Of a stretch of DNA of 29,786 nucleotides, positions 1 through 8,924 are shown one piece after another (the first letter of the stretch is position 1; the number at the start of each line of letters is the position of its first letter). A program made the position numbers and the translations under genes. A model generated the notes under the pieces. It was not told the DNA's origin. It ran no database searches and worked only from the letters and a program-made list of their open reading frames with translations. Source of the DNA: VGWB01 sp964480945. GTDB taxonomy: Bacteria > Bacteroidota > Ignavibacteria > UBA10030. The stretch is taken from the NCBI GenBank assembly GCA_964480945.1, contig CAYZRX010000044.1, forward strand, positions 1 through 29,786, given 5' to 3'.

Positions 1-120
1 AAAGTGATCTTGTGTTTATCGATAACGCGACTGCCAATGGAAACGAGCACTACTGCCTTTTTGGAAAGGGCTCAGACAAGAAACACAAGATTTTCCCGCA
101 ACCATAAGAAACTAAAAACA

Positions 121-166
121 GCGGGATCTCCCGCTTCCTGGATTCCGCTCCGAAAGCGGGATTCTG
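121..166. repeat. Pair of short intergenic palindromes
   Basis: Two adjacent dyads lie downstream of the methyltransferase stop. The first is a perfect GCGGGA-TC-TCCCGC at 121-134. The second is an imperfect one at 137-166 with arms CCTGGATTCCGCT and AGCGGGATTCTGG. They could act as a transcript end for the minus-strand gene or be dispersed repeats. No T-run follows, so a terminator role is uncertain. Nothing else is recognised in 1-205. Confidence 0.45.
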
Positions 167-205
167 GAAAGCGGAACCGTACAGCGGGACTTTTTAGAAG
201 TGGCA

Positions 206-991
206 CTAGCTTTGAGCGGGCTTCCTCACGAGAAACAGATACTGGTTCAGACTGAAGAAGTATGCACCCGATGAAGCCAGTTGTTGAAGGTCTGCCTCCC
301 AGGCAGCGACCTCCTCCGGTGTGATACCCTGCTGACCCGCGGCGGCACTCATCAGGTTAGTGACCCCCTCGACGTACGGATCGATCTCCGTGCTCAACAT
401 GACGTTGGCCTCCAGTTGCTCGACCTGGAGTCCGGCCTGTCGCAGGTGCGGTGCAAGCGTGCGCGGCAGACGGGGGTTGGCATACTCTGCTTGCCAAACG
501 GAGGTGATGCGCTTCATCCGCACAGGGTCCGTCGAATGCCAGACCAGGGTATCCCAATCGAGGTCGATGATCAGCGCGCGTCCGCCTGGGCAGAGGACTC
601 GGCTGAGCTCTGCCAGCGCTTTCCGCAGATCGGTGACGTACGAGAAGACCGCTGAGACGAGGGCTGCGGTGAAGGTGGAGTCCGGATAGGGGAGCTGGAC
701 GGCATCTCCAAGTTGGAGGGTTACCCAGGGCAGCCTTGCGCAGCGAGCCTTGGCGAGGGCCAGCATGCTCTCGCTCGTATCGATGCCGTCGATATGGCCG
801 CTCGACCCGACAGCATCAGCCATTTCAGCAGCATAGAAGCCTGGCCCAAAGCCGATATCGAGCACGGACTCGCCCAATCCGAGCCCGAGCATTTGATGTG
901 CTTTTTGGCGCCGGGCGAGGACCTTGGGGGACTGGTAGAGGGTCTCAAATCGTTCTGCAGTACCCTTCTCGGGTTTGGAGTGAACGCTCAT
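206..991 (-). CDS. Class I SAM-dependent methyltransferase
   Basis: A 261-residue enzyme predicted to transfer a methyl group from S-adenosylmethionine to an unidentified small-molecule or lipid acceptor in the cytoplasm. The Rossmann motif I VLDIGFGPGF is near residues 43-52. It is followed by an acidic GIDTSESML strand end (motif II), GDAVQLPYPDSTF (adenine-binding region), and LSRVLCPGGRALIIDLDW (post motif III), the usual order for the Methyltransf_11/UbiE-like group. The frame extends upstream to a TTG at 1060, but the first ATG at 991 (MSVHSKPEKG) is the better start because the extension lacks a ribosome site and family character. Even this ATG has no clear Shine-Dalgarno. It stands alone, with no operon partner. 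The substrate cannot be inferred from sequence. Confidence 0.85.
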   Translation of the reverse strand: MSVHSKPEKGTAERFETLYQSPKVLARRQKAHQMLGLGLGESVLDIGFGPGFYAAEMADAVGSSGHIDGIDTSESMLALAKARCARLPWVTLQLGDAVQLPYPDSTFTAALVSAVFSYVTDLRKALAELSRVLCPGGRALIIDLDWDTLVWHSTDPVRMKRITSVWQAEYANPRLPRTLAPHLRQAGLQVEQLEANVMLSTEIDPYVEGVTNLMSAAAGQQGITPEEVAAWEADLQQLASSGAYFFSLNQYLFLVRKPAQS

Positions 992-1170
992 GTGGTGATA
1001 CTTCTTAGGCGCTGGGAGTAAGTGATGTTCGTAGGTATTGAAAAATTGTGAGAGATACAACCGCTACTTGGTGCGGAGTGACTGGGAGGGGGATGACGGG
1101 AAGTAATTGTGGGAGCGCATATCGATTCCGTCGTCCTATCATTCTCAACCGTACCTTGTACCCCAAGAAC

Positions 1171-1296
1171 CAATTGTCATTTCGACCGGAGCGAGAAATC
1201 TTACCCAAGGTGGTACTGTCATTTCGACCAAAGGGAGAAATCTTACCTGAGCCTTGCAAGATCTCTCGTCGCTTCGCTCCTCGAAATGACAATTTG
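1171..1296. repeat. GTCATTTCGA-type intergenic repeat cluster
   Basis: Two direct copies of a 30-nt unit beginning GTCATTTCGACC and ending GAGAAATCTTACC lie at 1176-1205 and 1218-1247. An inverted, diverged copy ends TCGAAATGAC at 1258-1290. The outer edges, CAATTGTCATTTCGA at 1171 and TCGAAATGACAATTTG ending at 1296, pair with each other, so the whole block can fold as one hairpin. Repeats of this wording are common between genes in FCB-group genomes (established knowledge). The ORFs that run through it are translations of the repeat and are not annotated as genes. Confidence 0.75.
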
Positions 1297-1339
1297 CGGG
1301 GACTTGTGCTTGCGCCGCGGCACTCTTGCCCCTTTTTTT

Positions 1340-1620
1340 TCATTCTTCCGCAAACCTCTTTATCGCATCGAAATACTTCACTATCGCCTTCGCTTTGTTC
1401 TTCCCGAACGACATCCAATGCCAGGTGGTCTCCGGATTGGGATTATCTACAGTCGGGATGTCCCAAAATTCCCTGCGAACGTTTTTGGTGAGCAGTTGGA
1501 ATTTTGAGGATCCGCCGAAGCGGCCTGTCCGCCGAAATGAAGGCGGAAGCGCAGGCGGACGAGTGATATGATCGGCTTGCCTTTGAATTCGCTGATGAGG
1601 GGTTGCGGTGCTGTGCATAA
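1340..1620 (-). pseudogene. Broken small gene of unknown family, interrupted by a palindromic repeat
   Basis: The minus strand carries a protein-like C-terminus (FWDIPTVDNPNPETTWHW, then SFGKNKAKAIVKYFDAIKRF, ending AEE) up to a TGA at 1340. About 20 codons upstream, in a different frame, is LISEFKGKPIISL, which reads as the matching N-terminus of a short SEFKGKP...FGxxKAkaI-type protein. Between them is a 53-nt palindromic element. Because 53 leaves remainder 2 on division by 3, removing it brings both pieces into one frame. The N-terminal piece has stops (TGA TAG) just upstream and no start codon, so the gene appears dead even without the insert. I recognise the sequence style from short bacterial proteins of unknown role and assign no function. 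Confidence 0.55.
1508..1560. repeat. 53-nt GC-rich palindromic element inserted in a gene remnant
   Basis: The segment starts GGATCCGCCGAAGCGGCC and ends GGAAGCGCAGGCGGAC. It is built of complementary TCCGCC and GGCGGA blocks that can pair across its centre. It separates the two coding pieces of the surrounding remnant and shifts the frame by its length. Exact borders are uncertain by a few bases because no target duplication is obvious. Confidence 0.55.
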
Positions 1621-1681
1621 CTATCATATGTAGAAAACTATCATGGGTTACTTCGAACTTTCCTGTTACTGTGCCATTCCG

Positions 1682-3724
1682 CTAGCTGAAAACCCATCTT
1701 TGAAACTTGGCCATTTCTCCACTTTGAACAGCCTCCAATCCGATGTTTCCATCTAGAACCCAGTCTTGGAAATATTCGTCGATGGTCGCAATCTCAGAAT
1801 CATCTTTTGTGCGTAGAAGAGCCCGCTTCAATTCCATTAGAAGCGAACTGCTGTATTCGAGAGCTCTACTTGCATAGTACTCTGCCAGGGCACTGTCAGT
1901 TGTTGCTCGGTGCACCAACATGTTTCTGATTCTGTAGATGCTATATATGTCGTCCTTTATGCGCCACAATTCCGGCCGCAGCGTCTTCATAACAACTTCT
2001 TTGTCAAAAAACATATTCCTCATCGATTGGACCTCGTTCGCTAGGTCTGCGAGATTACTTGCTTTGAGTTCGGTGATGACCGCGTCAGAAACTGCTACGA
2101 ATTCTCCACTCCTAAATGTCGTACCCTCATCCTCGACAAACTGGGCAAGCAGATCTTTTGAGAGGGAGAAGTCTTTTCCGTACTTGAGCCTGAAGAACAC
2201 TTTACTTCCCTGTAGAAAATTCTGGGCAAGCGAGCTCGCATACTGCCTCAATTCGTGCTTTGTTTCAACAAGACCTAGTATCAATTGCATCTTAGCAATA
2301 CGATCATCGGCATACCACTGAACACTTGCCTGCTTTTGATTAGGTCGAGTTCTCAGGAATCCTGGAATTCTCAGGGACACCTTGCTGCCGCCTCGGAATA
2401 AGTGTTCGAGTGAAAACCACGCATTCAACAACGTCTCTGAACTCTGAGCGCACTCTACGGCTTTTCGATGCCAATCCATCGAAGCTATCCAAATCCCGAC
2501 AGCCCCTGTCAGAGCATTGTTACTGATCCACGAACCGAATCTCTCATAGTCTGTTTTCTTCCAATCTGCTAGTTCAGGCGTATGAAGCACCTCATGTTTG
2601 TGCTCTCCACTACCAGCCGCGACTCCCCTTCCATTGGAATCACAAATTGCGTAGAAGTCAGATAGCGTAAGAGCATTCCTTGCCGTTTCTCGTCCTGATA
2701 TCAGGCCAAGCGCCCTTTCGGCCTTTCTCCTAGCTTGGAGTCTCATCGACTCACTGTCATTCCCGCGTATTCTTACCGAAACACACATCTGGTTCTCACC
2801 GACGCTCTCCACTTTCTTGAGGAAGAAAGCCGTTTCTTTGGGAGCATCGGGTTTGATGCGACTATCTCGTTTCGGATCATACACATTGACGTCTCCGACT
2901 GTAAAACCGCCAGTTCCGCGCGCAAAACCATCAACCGTGAAAAATGCCTCGTATTCTTTTGGCTCCAGCGAATAAATCCGGGATATTTGACTAATCCTTT
3001 CCTCAAGGGTGATTTTCGCAAGAAAGGATGACAGCATTTTTTCATATTCCTCGTTGGATAGACTTCCCCTTGAGGGAGCATCTGGATACTGACAATAGAC
3101 ACCTCCATCGTGCGTTCTTTCAACGCCTCCAAGGATGTGGCTAGGCAACCTTTCCATCGAGTTCGGGCCCCTTCCCTTTCTCCAGAACAGAAGGATCAAA
3201 GTATCGCACAGCTCATTGATTTCTTGTTTATCGATCTCAACTGCGTCGTCACATAACCTGCCCAGGAGTAGTCCGACAGTGTGACAAAAAGATTCATTTG
3301 TCCGTAGGCCATCGTCGATTCTATGCAGGCAACGCAACAGATGTGCGATTTCGAATGAATCGTGGCCGTCCTGACCTCCGCGCAATGCTTCAGCAACAAA
3401 GCCAAGCTCACTTTGAAATCCCGAAGCGAATTCCTGTGAGCTCGTGAGAGCGTTTGAATTTGTCGCTCTGCTTACTAGCTCAACACAATATCGTGAGATG
3501 ACCGAATAGAAGAACTTCTTTGCGTACTCATTCTTTGAAAACCACCGGTTATTGTGCTCAACTTCCTCGATTAGATCTGGCAAGACACATAGGATATGTT
3601 TGCTGTACGTACCCTCTTCAACCTCTTTGAGCAGCCTGCATCGTTCCTGCCACTGTTCCTGCCAAAGCTCAAGGCGTTGAATTACCTTCTCTCCGACTTG
3701 TTCCATGCTCACGTCTGCTCTCAC
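1682..3724 (-). CDS. HEPN/Apea-like domain protein coupled to a type IIG R-M enzyme
   Basis: A 680-residue protein with no full-length family that I recognise. Near the C-terminus, RNMLVH at residues 600-605 matches the HEPN RNase signature R-x4-H, preceded by helical DDIYSIYRI and followed by a long helix. Residues 433-443 (NAWFSLEHLF) resemble the first HEPN helix of Apea-type proteins, so a HEPN fold with an insertion between roughly 415 and 640 is inferred. The first 400 residues are unassigned. There is no signal peptide or membrane segment. The GTG start at 3724 overlaps the TGA of the upstream restriction-modification gene (GTGA), which implies translational coupling. An ATG at 3706 is an alternative start. 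The gene is AT-rich compared with genes further right. HEPN proteins are often metal-independent RNases in defence or toxin systems. That this one is an effector is inference. Confidence 0.7.
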   Translation of the reverse strand: MRADVSMEQVGEKVIQRLELWQEQWQERCRLLKEVEEGTYSKHILCVLPDLIEEVEHNNRWFSKNEYAKKFFYSVISRYCVELVSRATNSNALTSSQEFASGFQSELGFVAEALRGGQDGHDSFEIAHLLRCLHRIDDGLRTNESFCHTVGLLLGRLCDDAVEIDKQEINELCDTLILLFWRKGRGPNSMERLPSHILGGVERTHDGGVYCQYPDAPSRGSLSNEEYEKMLSSFLAKITLEERISQISRIYSLEPKEYEAFFTVDGFARGTGGFTVGDVNVYDPKRDSRIKPDAPKETAFFLKKVESVGENQMCVSVRIRGNDSESMRLQARRKAERALGLISGRETARNALTLSDFYAICDSNGRGVAAGSGEHKHEVLHTPELADWKKTDYERFGSWISNNALTGAVGIWIASMDWHRKAVECAQSSETLLNAWFSLEHLFRGGSKVSLRIPGFLRTRPNQKQASVQWYADDRIAKMQLILGLVETKHELRQYASSLAQNFLQGSKVFFRLKYGKDFSLSKDLLAQFVEDEGTTFRSGEFVAVSDAVITELKASNLADLANEVQSMRNMFFDKEVVMKTLRPELWRIKDDIYSIYRIRNMLVHRATTDSALAEYYASRALEYSSSLLMELKRALLRTKDDSEIATIDEYFQDWVLDGNIGLEAVQSGEMAKFQRWVFS

Positions 3725-6700
3725 TTTCCCTCCACAATCTTTATCTCCTCTTCTGTCAATGCATAAAGCTCATACACCGCTTCATCAATCTGACGGTCGA
3801 GGCTCTCGCACTGCAATTCAAGCCGATTCTTTTCGGCGTCGGTTTTCGAGGCAGAGAGCTTTTCTTTCGATTGCAGCATTTGCCCGACGAGACCCACGAT
3901 GTGGTCGTGCTTCGCCTTCTCGTCAGGATTAGAACAATCCAGCGTCTTTATTGGAAGACCACGTATGAAACGTGACTCAAAACTATAGTAACCACCTCGC
4001 ATCTGGGTCGCGGTCTGTTTTACCATCCAATTCAGGACTTTGCTGTTGAGAAGCCCAAGAACATATTCTCGATTATATTGTTCCGTTACCAAGATGCCGT
4101 AGCCACCTGCGACACCCCCTGTGAAAAAGCATTCTCCCGTTGTGTCTAGCGAGAAGGACGATTGCAGCGCTATGTCAGGTGTAAATATCTTTGGCAGCGG
4201 CATTACGTCGAGAGCCTGAGATCGTCCATATGCATACCACTTCGGACCCTTCATCTTGCCTTCTTCACGGTTTTGAAGGTAGTCTTTGTTTTCGATCAGA
4301 TATTTCCACGTTAGCGGATAGCTCTTCTTGAAGATTTCCTCCGGAATCAACTCAGCAGGTCCATTGCCAGATCTTGCATAAGGAAACAGTATGAGACGGT
4401 TGGTCTTCTCCATTCGATAGCGTCTGCTGTCTCCTCCCTTGATCAGCGGATGAAGCAGATCTGGTTCCATCCAAAACTCGGTTTGGGTTTGCGGAGAAAA
4501 AACTTTCACGACCTTACCCTTATGCCCAACCTCCTCAATGATGTAAATCTTGTCTGCACTTGTCTTTATCCCCTGAAAGATGCGGCTCGTTACGTGCTCC
4601 AGTTTTGTTGGCACGAGATTCAGTTTCTGGAGTAGAGATCCTCCTTGTCCAACAGCAAAATTCCATTCGCTGGTCATCAAAGCGGCGGCAGGAATTGTTC
4701 CTCTGATCGAAACTCCGTTTGAGCGCCATTCTTCCAGATCGCTCACCTTCACCACATCAACTGCCTCGTCGCCTCCTTTGTCGAGAAACATGAGGCAAGT
4801 GTACGTTGAAGCTCCATCAAACACTTGCTGATCACCAAAATGCACGACGTGAGAAAGGTATCGTCCATCTGCAATCACTCGACGAAGCCCCGCACCATAC
4901 TGTGCATTAAAGAATTTATGTGGTAAGATATAGCCTAGCTTTCCTAGTTTGTTCAGCATGTTCAATGCTCGTTCAACGAAGACGACATAGATATCGTAAT
5001 TCCCCGAGCCAGCAGATGAAAAGTGAGTACTGAAGTATTTGACTGCCGCTGGAGTCGTCTCCGTCAACGTTTGAATCCTGATATAAGGCGGATTCCCGAC
5101 TACTGCGTCAAAGCCTCCGCGCTTCATCACCTTCGGGAACACTTCCTCGAAGTTCATCGGCTTCAGCTTAATGTCATCCACATCTGCGAACAGTGAGCCA
5201 TCAGCGATATCGCGCCCAATGAGCGAGTTGCCACAAACAATGTTTTGCTTCAAATCAGGTAGTATCGTTTCTTTGAACAGGCCGAACTGATGAGCATCCA
5301 TCATCGTCGCATCTTCGAGCATTTTCAAATACAACGAGAGCTGTGTCACTTCCGTGGCCTGGAAGTCAATGTCGACACCGTAGATGTTGTTTAGCAGGAT
5401 TTCCTTTTTCTTCTTCAGAGTCAACTGCAGTTTCCCGTCCCGCTCGAACACGTCGTCCGCTTTCGCCTTCTGAGGGTTTGCCTGGTAATAGCGAACGTGA
5501 TAGTCCAGCAGTTGAGCGTAGACTTCGATCAGGAATGAGCCCGATCCGCACGCAATATCTGCAAAAGCCAACTGTGCAATTTCGGCAGGAGTCTTGCCGT
5601 CAATGAGCCTTCCCACAGTCTCTTTGACAATGTAGCGAACGATGTATTCGGGAGTGTAATAAACGCCTCCCGCTTTACGCACCTCTGGTTTCTCCTGAAC
5701 CTTTACCCGCTTGTCCGTTGCGTGCACAACCTTGCCGAGAAAACGCTCGTAGATGCTCCCAAGAATTGAAATTGGAATCTGATTGAAATCATACGGCGAC
5801 GCCGGGTCAGCAAGCTCTCCACAGATCTCCGCAAACAACTTATCCTCGGATGGTTCAAAAACGTTGTTATCCAGTATGTGATGCGACTTGAAAACAAGCC
5901 CGTTGTATTTGGGCTCGTATCGCTTACAAAGGGAGACAAATGCTCTCCAGGCAGACTTCTGCCCTTTCAGACCGACGATCGCCTTCTCTTCAATACCTTT
6001 GTCTTCGAGGAACCGGATAAACACAAGCCTGTCAATCGTCCTCTGAACGGCTTCAGTCAGTTCTTCTCCTTCCAGCTTTTCATTCGCCTTCTTGAAAGCT
6101 TTCGCGAGCGTGATTCGATATTCATCAAGTTCCTCCAGGAAGGCTTCGTCAACCGCCTGATATCCTCCTTTGAACAATCCCTTCCCGCCGGCCTTACCAC
6201 GAGGCCTCGGCAATTCAGCAGCACGCTTCTCGATCGAACCGCCTGCGACCGCTTCCCGTGAGAACAGATAGTACATCTGTGCAAATTTGTCCTCAACAGC
6301 ATAGTCGGAATAACGGAATGATTCGACTTTACGGCTCAACGCCTCGTTGATGTTTGGCTTAAAACGGCAATCGAGGATGTGAAATTCTTCGAAGTCGGTC
6401 AGAACGACAAGCGGAGTTTTTGCATTCCACCCGTAACGGATCGCCTGATAGTAGTCGTCGGCATTGGCCAGGTTGCGCGATGGTTTCTTCGCTTCAACAA
6501 AGAATTTTGGATCACGGAAATTGGGAGAAAGGAAGAACGCATAGTCAGCACGGCGTTGCGACGAGCCTGGCATCCTGACTCTGTTTTCGATGTGAACTTC
6601 CTGCTCATAAGGATTCTTCTGGCGCTCGTGCGTGACATCCCACCCAAGAGCGGTGAAGAACTTATCGATGAAATCCTGGCGAACTTGAGGTTCCTGGTAA

Positions 6701-6777
6701 CTTGGCGACAGGTAAGCGACTTCTTGTGCCTTGAAGTCTGTCACAAGTTGTTTGATGGTTTGGAAGGATTGTTGCAT
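3721..6777 (-). CDS. Type IIG restriction endonuclease-methyltransferase (Eco57I-like)
   Basis: A single-chain 1018-residue enzyme expected to recognise, adenine-methylate and cut DNA. The N-terminal nuclease domain shows PD-(D/E)xK residues D78, E95 and K97 (ADYAFF...FFVEAKKP). A helical linker leads to an N6-adenine methyltransferase core with motif I ADIACGSGSF at about 406-415, motif II YGVDID at about 466 and the catalytic NPPY at about 562-565. The C-terminal 400 residues form the TaqI-like target recognition region (YYSFESRFIRGLPI) and end in a coiled helix. All catalytic residues are present. The frame opens at a GTG (6822), but the ATG at 6777, with AGGA a few bases upstream, is preferred. 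It is the first gene of a two-gene operon with the HEPN protein. The recognition site cannot be read from sequence. Confidence 0.88.
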   Translation of the reverse strand: MQQSFQTIKQLVTDFKAQEVAYLSPSYQEPQVRQDFIDKFFTALGWDVTHERQKNPYEQEVHIENRVRMPGSSQRRADYAFFLSPNFRDPKFFVEAKKPSRNLANADDYYQAIRYGWNAKTPLVVLTDFEEFHILDCRFKPNINEALSRKVESFRYSDYAVEDKFAQMYYLFSREAVAGGSIEKRAAELPRPRGKAGGKGLFKGGYQAVDEAFLEELDEYRITLAKAFKKANEKLEGEELTEAVQRTIDRLVFIRFLEDKGIEEKAIVGLKGQKSAWRAFVSLCKRYEPKYNGLVFKSHHILDNNVFEPSEDKLFAEICGELADPASPYDFNQIPISILGSIYERFLGKVVHATDKRVKVQEKPEVRKAGGVYYTPEYIVRYIVKETVGRLIDGKTPAEIAQLAFADIACGSGSFLIEVYAQLLDYHVRYYQANPQKAKADDVFERDGKLQLTLKKKKEILLNNIYGVDIDFQATEVTQLSLYLKMLEDATMMDAHQFGLFKETILPDLKQNIVCGNSLIGRDIADGSLFADVDDIKLKPMNFEEVFPKVMKRGGFDAVVGNPPYIRIQTLTETTPAAVKYFSTHFSSAGSGNYDIYVVFVERALNMLNKLGKLGYILPHKFFNAQYGAGLRRVIADGRYLSHVVHFGDQQVFDGASTYTCLMFLDKGGDEAVDVVKVSDLEEWRSNGVSIRGTIPAAALMTSEWNFAVGQGGSLLQKLNLVPTKLEHVTSRIFQGIKTSADKIYIIEEVGHKGKVVKVFSPQTQTEFWMEPDLLHPLIKGGDSRRYRMEKTNRLILFPYARSGNGPAELIPEEIFKKSYPLTWKYLIENKDYLQNREEGKMKGPKWYAYGRSQALDVMPLPKIFTPDIALQSSFSLDTTGECFFTGGVAGGYGILVTEQYNREYVLGLLNSKVLNWMVKQTATQMRGGYYSFESRFIRGLPIKTLDCSNPDEKAKHDHIVGLVGQMLQSKEKLSASKTDAEKNRLELQCESLDRQIDEAVYELYALTEEEIKIVEGK

Positions 6778-6957
6778 TTGCTTTCCGTTCCTGATTTGTG
6801 TCCTACGCTCCGTTGGAATCACTGGTTTGCGAGGAGACCGCCACCAATCTACCCTAATAGCGGCACGATATCAGAACACCTTGCGCCCTTCAGTAATGTT
6901 AATCAGCGCGGGCAGTGCCAGGACCTGAGCGCGCCTGCTATGGGTAAAGGCTTGTGT

Positions 6958-7794
6958 TCATTCAAGCAACCGTAGAAATTTCTGGACGAGCTGGTAGGCA
7001 CGCCGCGCCTGCATTGCTTGCGAATCTGCATCCGGTGAATTGTGGAACTCAGCAAGTTGTTGCGGCCCGAATGCATCGACCCCCGCGAACTTCTCCTGCA
7101 AAATCTTCGCGGCTTTCACAACGTCTTTCTCCCCTGACCGGTTCTTCCAATCCGCCGCCAACGCTTCCATTCCGCCAGGAAAATAATCCAGGCAATAGCA
7201 AAGGTCGTACGTGTCCTTGGGCTTATCCCGACCGGCGATGGCGTGCGCCTTCATCACGAGGAAATCAGGGACGGAAACAACCCTTAACTGCACCGTATTT
7301 TTTGCTCCGCGAACATTCTTACCAGGGAGGGTGAGTTCGACCGGGTCGTGAAACGCAACGCCGCAAGCATCCGCTTGCAAAACACGAAAGCCTTTTAGCC
7401 GCCTTGGCTTCTGCTGCTTCAGCTTCGCGTCCCTGGGCGCCAGAAAATCCACCTCCACTTGCACAGGCTTTTCACCATCGCCCAGGTCAACATCCACCAC
7501 AAACCGAAAGTCCTTATCTCCTTTGCGGTAGCGCCCGGTGGCCAGCAGGAGCTTCAGCATCTCCGCGTATCGTCCCTCGCCGAGCTTTTGTGCATCGAGC
7601 GCGAGATCCACATCGATGCTGCCGATGTGCGGCTCTTCCACATCCAACAAGAGCAGGTCCGGCGCCCAACCACCTACCACGACCAGACAATTCACGAACG
7701 ACGCGAGCACCTGCCCAACGTCCACCAGGACACGACGCGCAGCTTCGACTTGGCGTGCTTCGTAATCTGCTTCGAGCCGGGGTTCCGGACTCAT
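6958..7794 (-). CDS. AbiEii-like nucleotidyltransferase toxin
   Basis: A 278-residue nucleotidyltransferase-fold protein, the likely toxin of a type IV toxin-antitoxin pair. VVGGWAPDLLL followed by HIGSIDVDLAL gives the GG...S-x-D-x-D signature of the fold. VQVEVDFLAP supplies the third acidic strand, and SVPDFLVMKAHAIAGRDKPK resembles the PxxLlxxKxxAxxxRxxxKD segment seen in AbiEii-type proteins. Characterised AbiEii/MenT relatives transfer nucleotides to RNA such as tRNA; activity here is inferred. The ATG at 7794 overlaps the antitoxin stop as ATGA, so I prefer it to the ATG 21 bases upstream. The antitoxin gene comes first, as is standard for AbiE operons. Confidence 0.8.
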   Translation of the reverse strand: MSPEPRLEADYEARQVEAARRVLVDVGQVLASFVNCLVVVGGWAPDLLLLDVEEPHIGSIDVDLALDAQKLGEGRYAEMLKLLLATGRYRKGDKDFRFVVDVDLGDGEKPVQVEVDFLAPRDAKLKQQKPRRLKGFRVLQADACGVAFHDPVELTLPGKNVRGAKNTVQLRVVSVPDFLVMKAHAIAGRDKPKDTYDLCYCLDYFPGGMEALAADWKNRSGEKDVVKAAKILQEKFAGVDAFGPQQLAEFHNSPDADSQAMQARRAYQLVQKFLRLLE

Positions 7795-8912
7795 ATTAGC
7801 CCCCGCGCTTTCCATTCCGGCTTCAGCCGTTGGTCGAGCAACGCCTCCGCCGCCTCCTCGCCACGTCCGCCGCAGTGGCTCAGATCCACGTAAGTTTGCA
7901 CCAAGTTCGTACAGGCCATTCGTCTGTGACCCGAGACGCCCCCATCACCCAAATAGAAGACTCCGTCGTCGTCGGGTATCAACACCACAAGATTCTCACC
8001 TGATTCCACTTGTTTGGCCTTGACCAATTCCTCAAACTTTGAGATCTCCGCCCCGCCAACATAGAGCCACGTCTTGGGCTGACGAACGTGGGGTGCTTGA
8101 AAGTCTGCCGCGGAAAATGCCGCGTAAGCCGCAAATCCTCCAACATGCGAATCCAGGTTTGCCAGCGCATCCTGCAGTCGCTTCCCCGACAACAGAGTGA
8201 AAAAATGCTGACGTTGGTGCCGTTCGAAGCGGTACACGTCACGCCATGTGAATAGCAGCTTCAACGGATCGCGCACACGAAAACCACCGTCTGTCTGCTT
8301 TTCAATGAACGCCTCGTCGCGCAAGTGCCCAACGACCTTGTTCACCAAACCAAGACTCACATTTGGCTGGCAGTGAAGTTGCATTTCGCGTTGCGTCCAA
8401 CGCTTGCCGGCATTTTCGAGGGCAAGCAAAGCACGGATCACTCGCCCTGCTTCGGCTGTGCTCAAGTTCGCAGCAGCGCGCGGCCTTTTATGCACTGGTT
8501 CATTACCCGAGTGCTGGAGATGGAGCAATCCAGGCACATCGAGGCGATGATTTCCCGCGAGGTCAAACCAGCTCCAGCCGTGTTCTTTGCAAAGCTCGGC
8601 AACGCGTGGCGAGACAAACGGCAGTGCGAGCACCGGCACGATGACCTTGGGGCGGCCGGCAGGTGCAAAGATTCTGTCTGCCAGCATCCGAAAAACACTG
8701 GGACGCAATTCCGATTTGCATTCCACGCAGAGCGCGGCCTGGCCGCCGCGCGGCAACGGGAGAGTCGCCAGGAGATCAAACCCCACATCCTTCTTCTTGC
8801 CGACGTGCTCAACCTTCCAGCCGTGCAGCCAGTCCACATCGCGAAGGATTTCCTTCAGCTTCATCCCCAGGGCCTTTTCCAGCGCTACGCCTGCTATGTT
8901 GTTTGCGTTCAT
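7791..8912 (-). CDS. AbiEi-like antitoxin/autorepressor with nuclease-like N-terminal domain
   Basis: A 373-residue protein, much larger than the classical AbiEi antitoxin of about 200 residues. Residues 1-110 resemble a PD-(D/E)xK fold, with D46 (VGFDLLA) and E64-x-K66 (LCVECKS). Residues around 140-210 form a winged-helix region (WTQREMQLH...SLGLVNKVVGHL...FIEKQTDGGFRVRDP). The C-terminal half (RQPKTWLYVGGAEIS, CTNLVQTYVDLSHCGGRG) matches my recollection of proteins annotated as AbiEi family. The frame opens at a GTG (8930) inside the operator, so the ATG at 8912 with TAGG upstream is chosen. It probably neutralises the toxin and represses its own promoter through the inverted repeat just upstream. 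Whether the nuclease-like domain is active is unknown. Confidence 0.75.
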   Translation of the reverse strand: MNANNIAGVALEKALGMKLKEILRDVDWLHGWKVEHVGKKKDVGFDLLATLPLPRGGQAALCVECKSELRPSVFRMLADRIFAPAGRPKVIVPVLALPFVSPRVAELCKEHGWSWFDLAGNHRLDVPGLLHLQHSGNEPVHKRPRAAANLSTAEAGRVIRALLALENAGKRWTQREMQLHCQPNVSLGLVNKVVGHLRDEAFIEKQTDGGFRVRDPLKLLFTWRDVYRFERHQRQHFFTLLSGKRLQDALANLDSHVGGFAAYAAFSAADFQAPHVRQPKTWLYVGGAEISKFEELVKAKQVESGENLVVLIPDDDGVFYLGDGGVSGHRRMACTNLVQTYVDLSHCGGRGEEAAEALLDQRLKPEWKARGLI

Positions 8913-8924
8913 GATAAGCCTACT

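Noticed and set aside
4..255. Plus-strand 83-residue ORF at the left edge
   Set aside because: Runs through palindromic repeats into the methyltransferase gene's 3' end; no ribosome site or homology signal.
1171..1296. Repeat cluster considered as a CRISPR array
   Set aside because: Only two direct copies with a 12-nt gap plus one inverted copy; no regular spacers and no cas genes.
1005..1418. Minus-strand 137-residue ORF and overlapping plus-strand ORFs between the methyltransferase and the gene remnant
   Set aside because: They translate the GTCATTTCGA repeat cluster (repeated FRGAKRREI/FGRNDS-like peptides) and have no ribosome site or family character.
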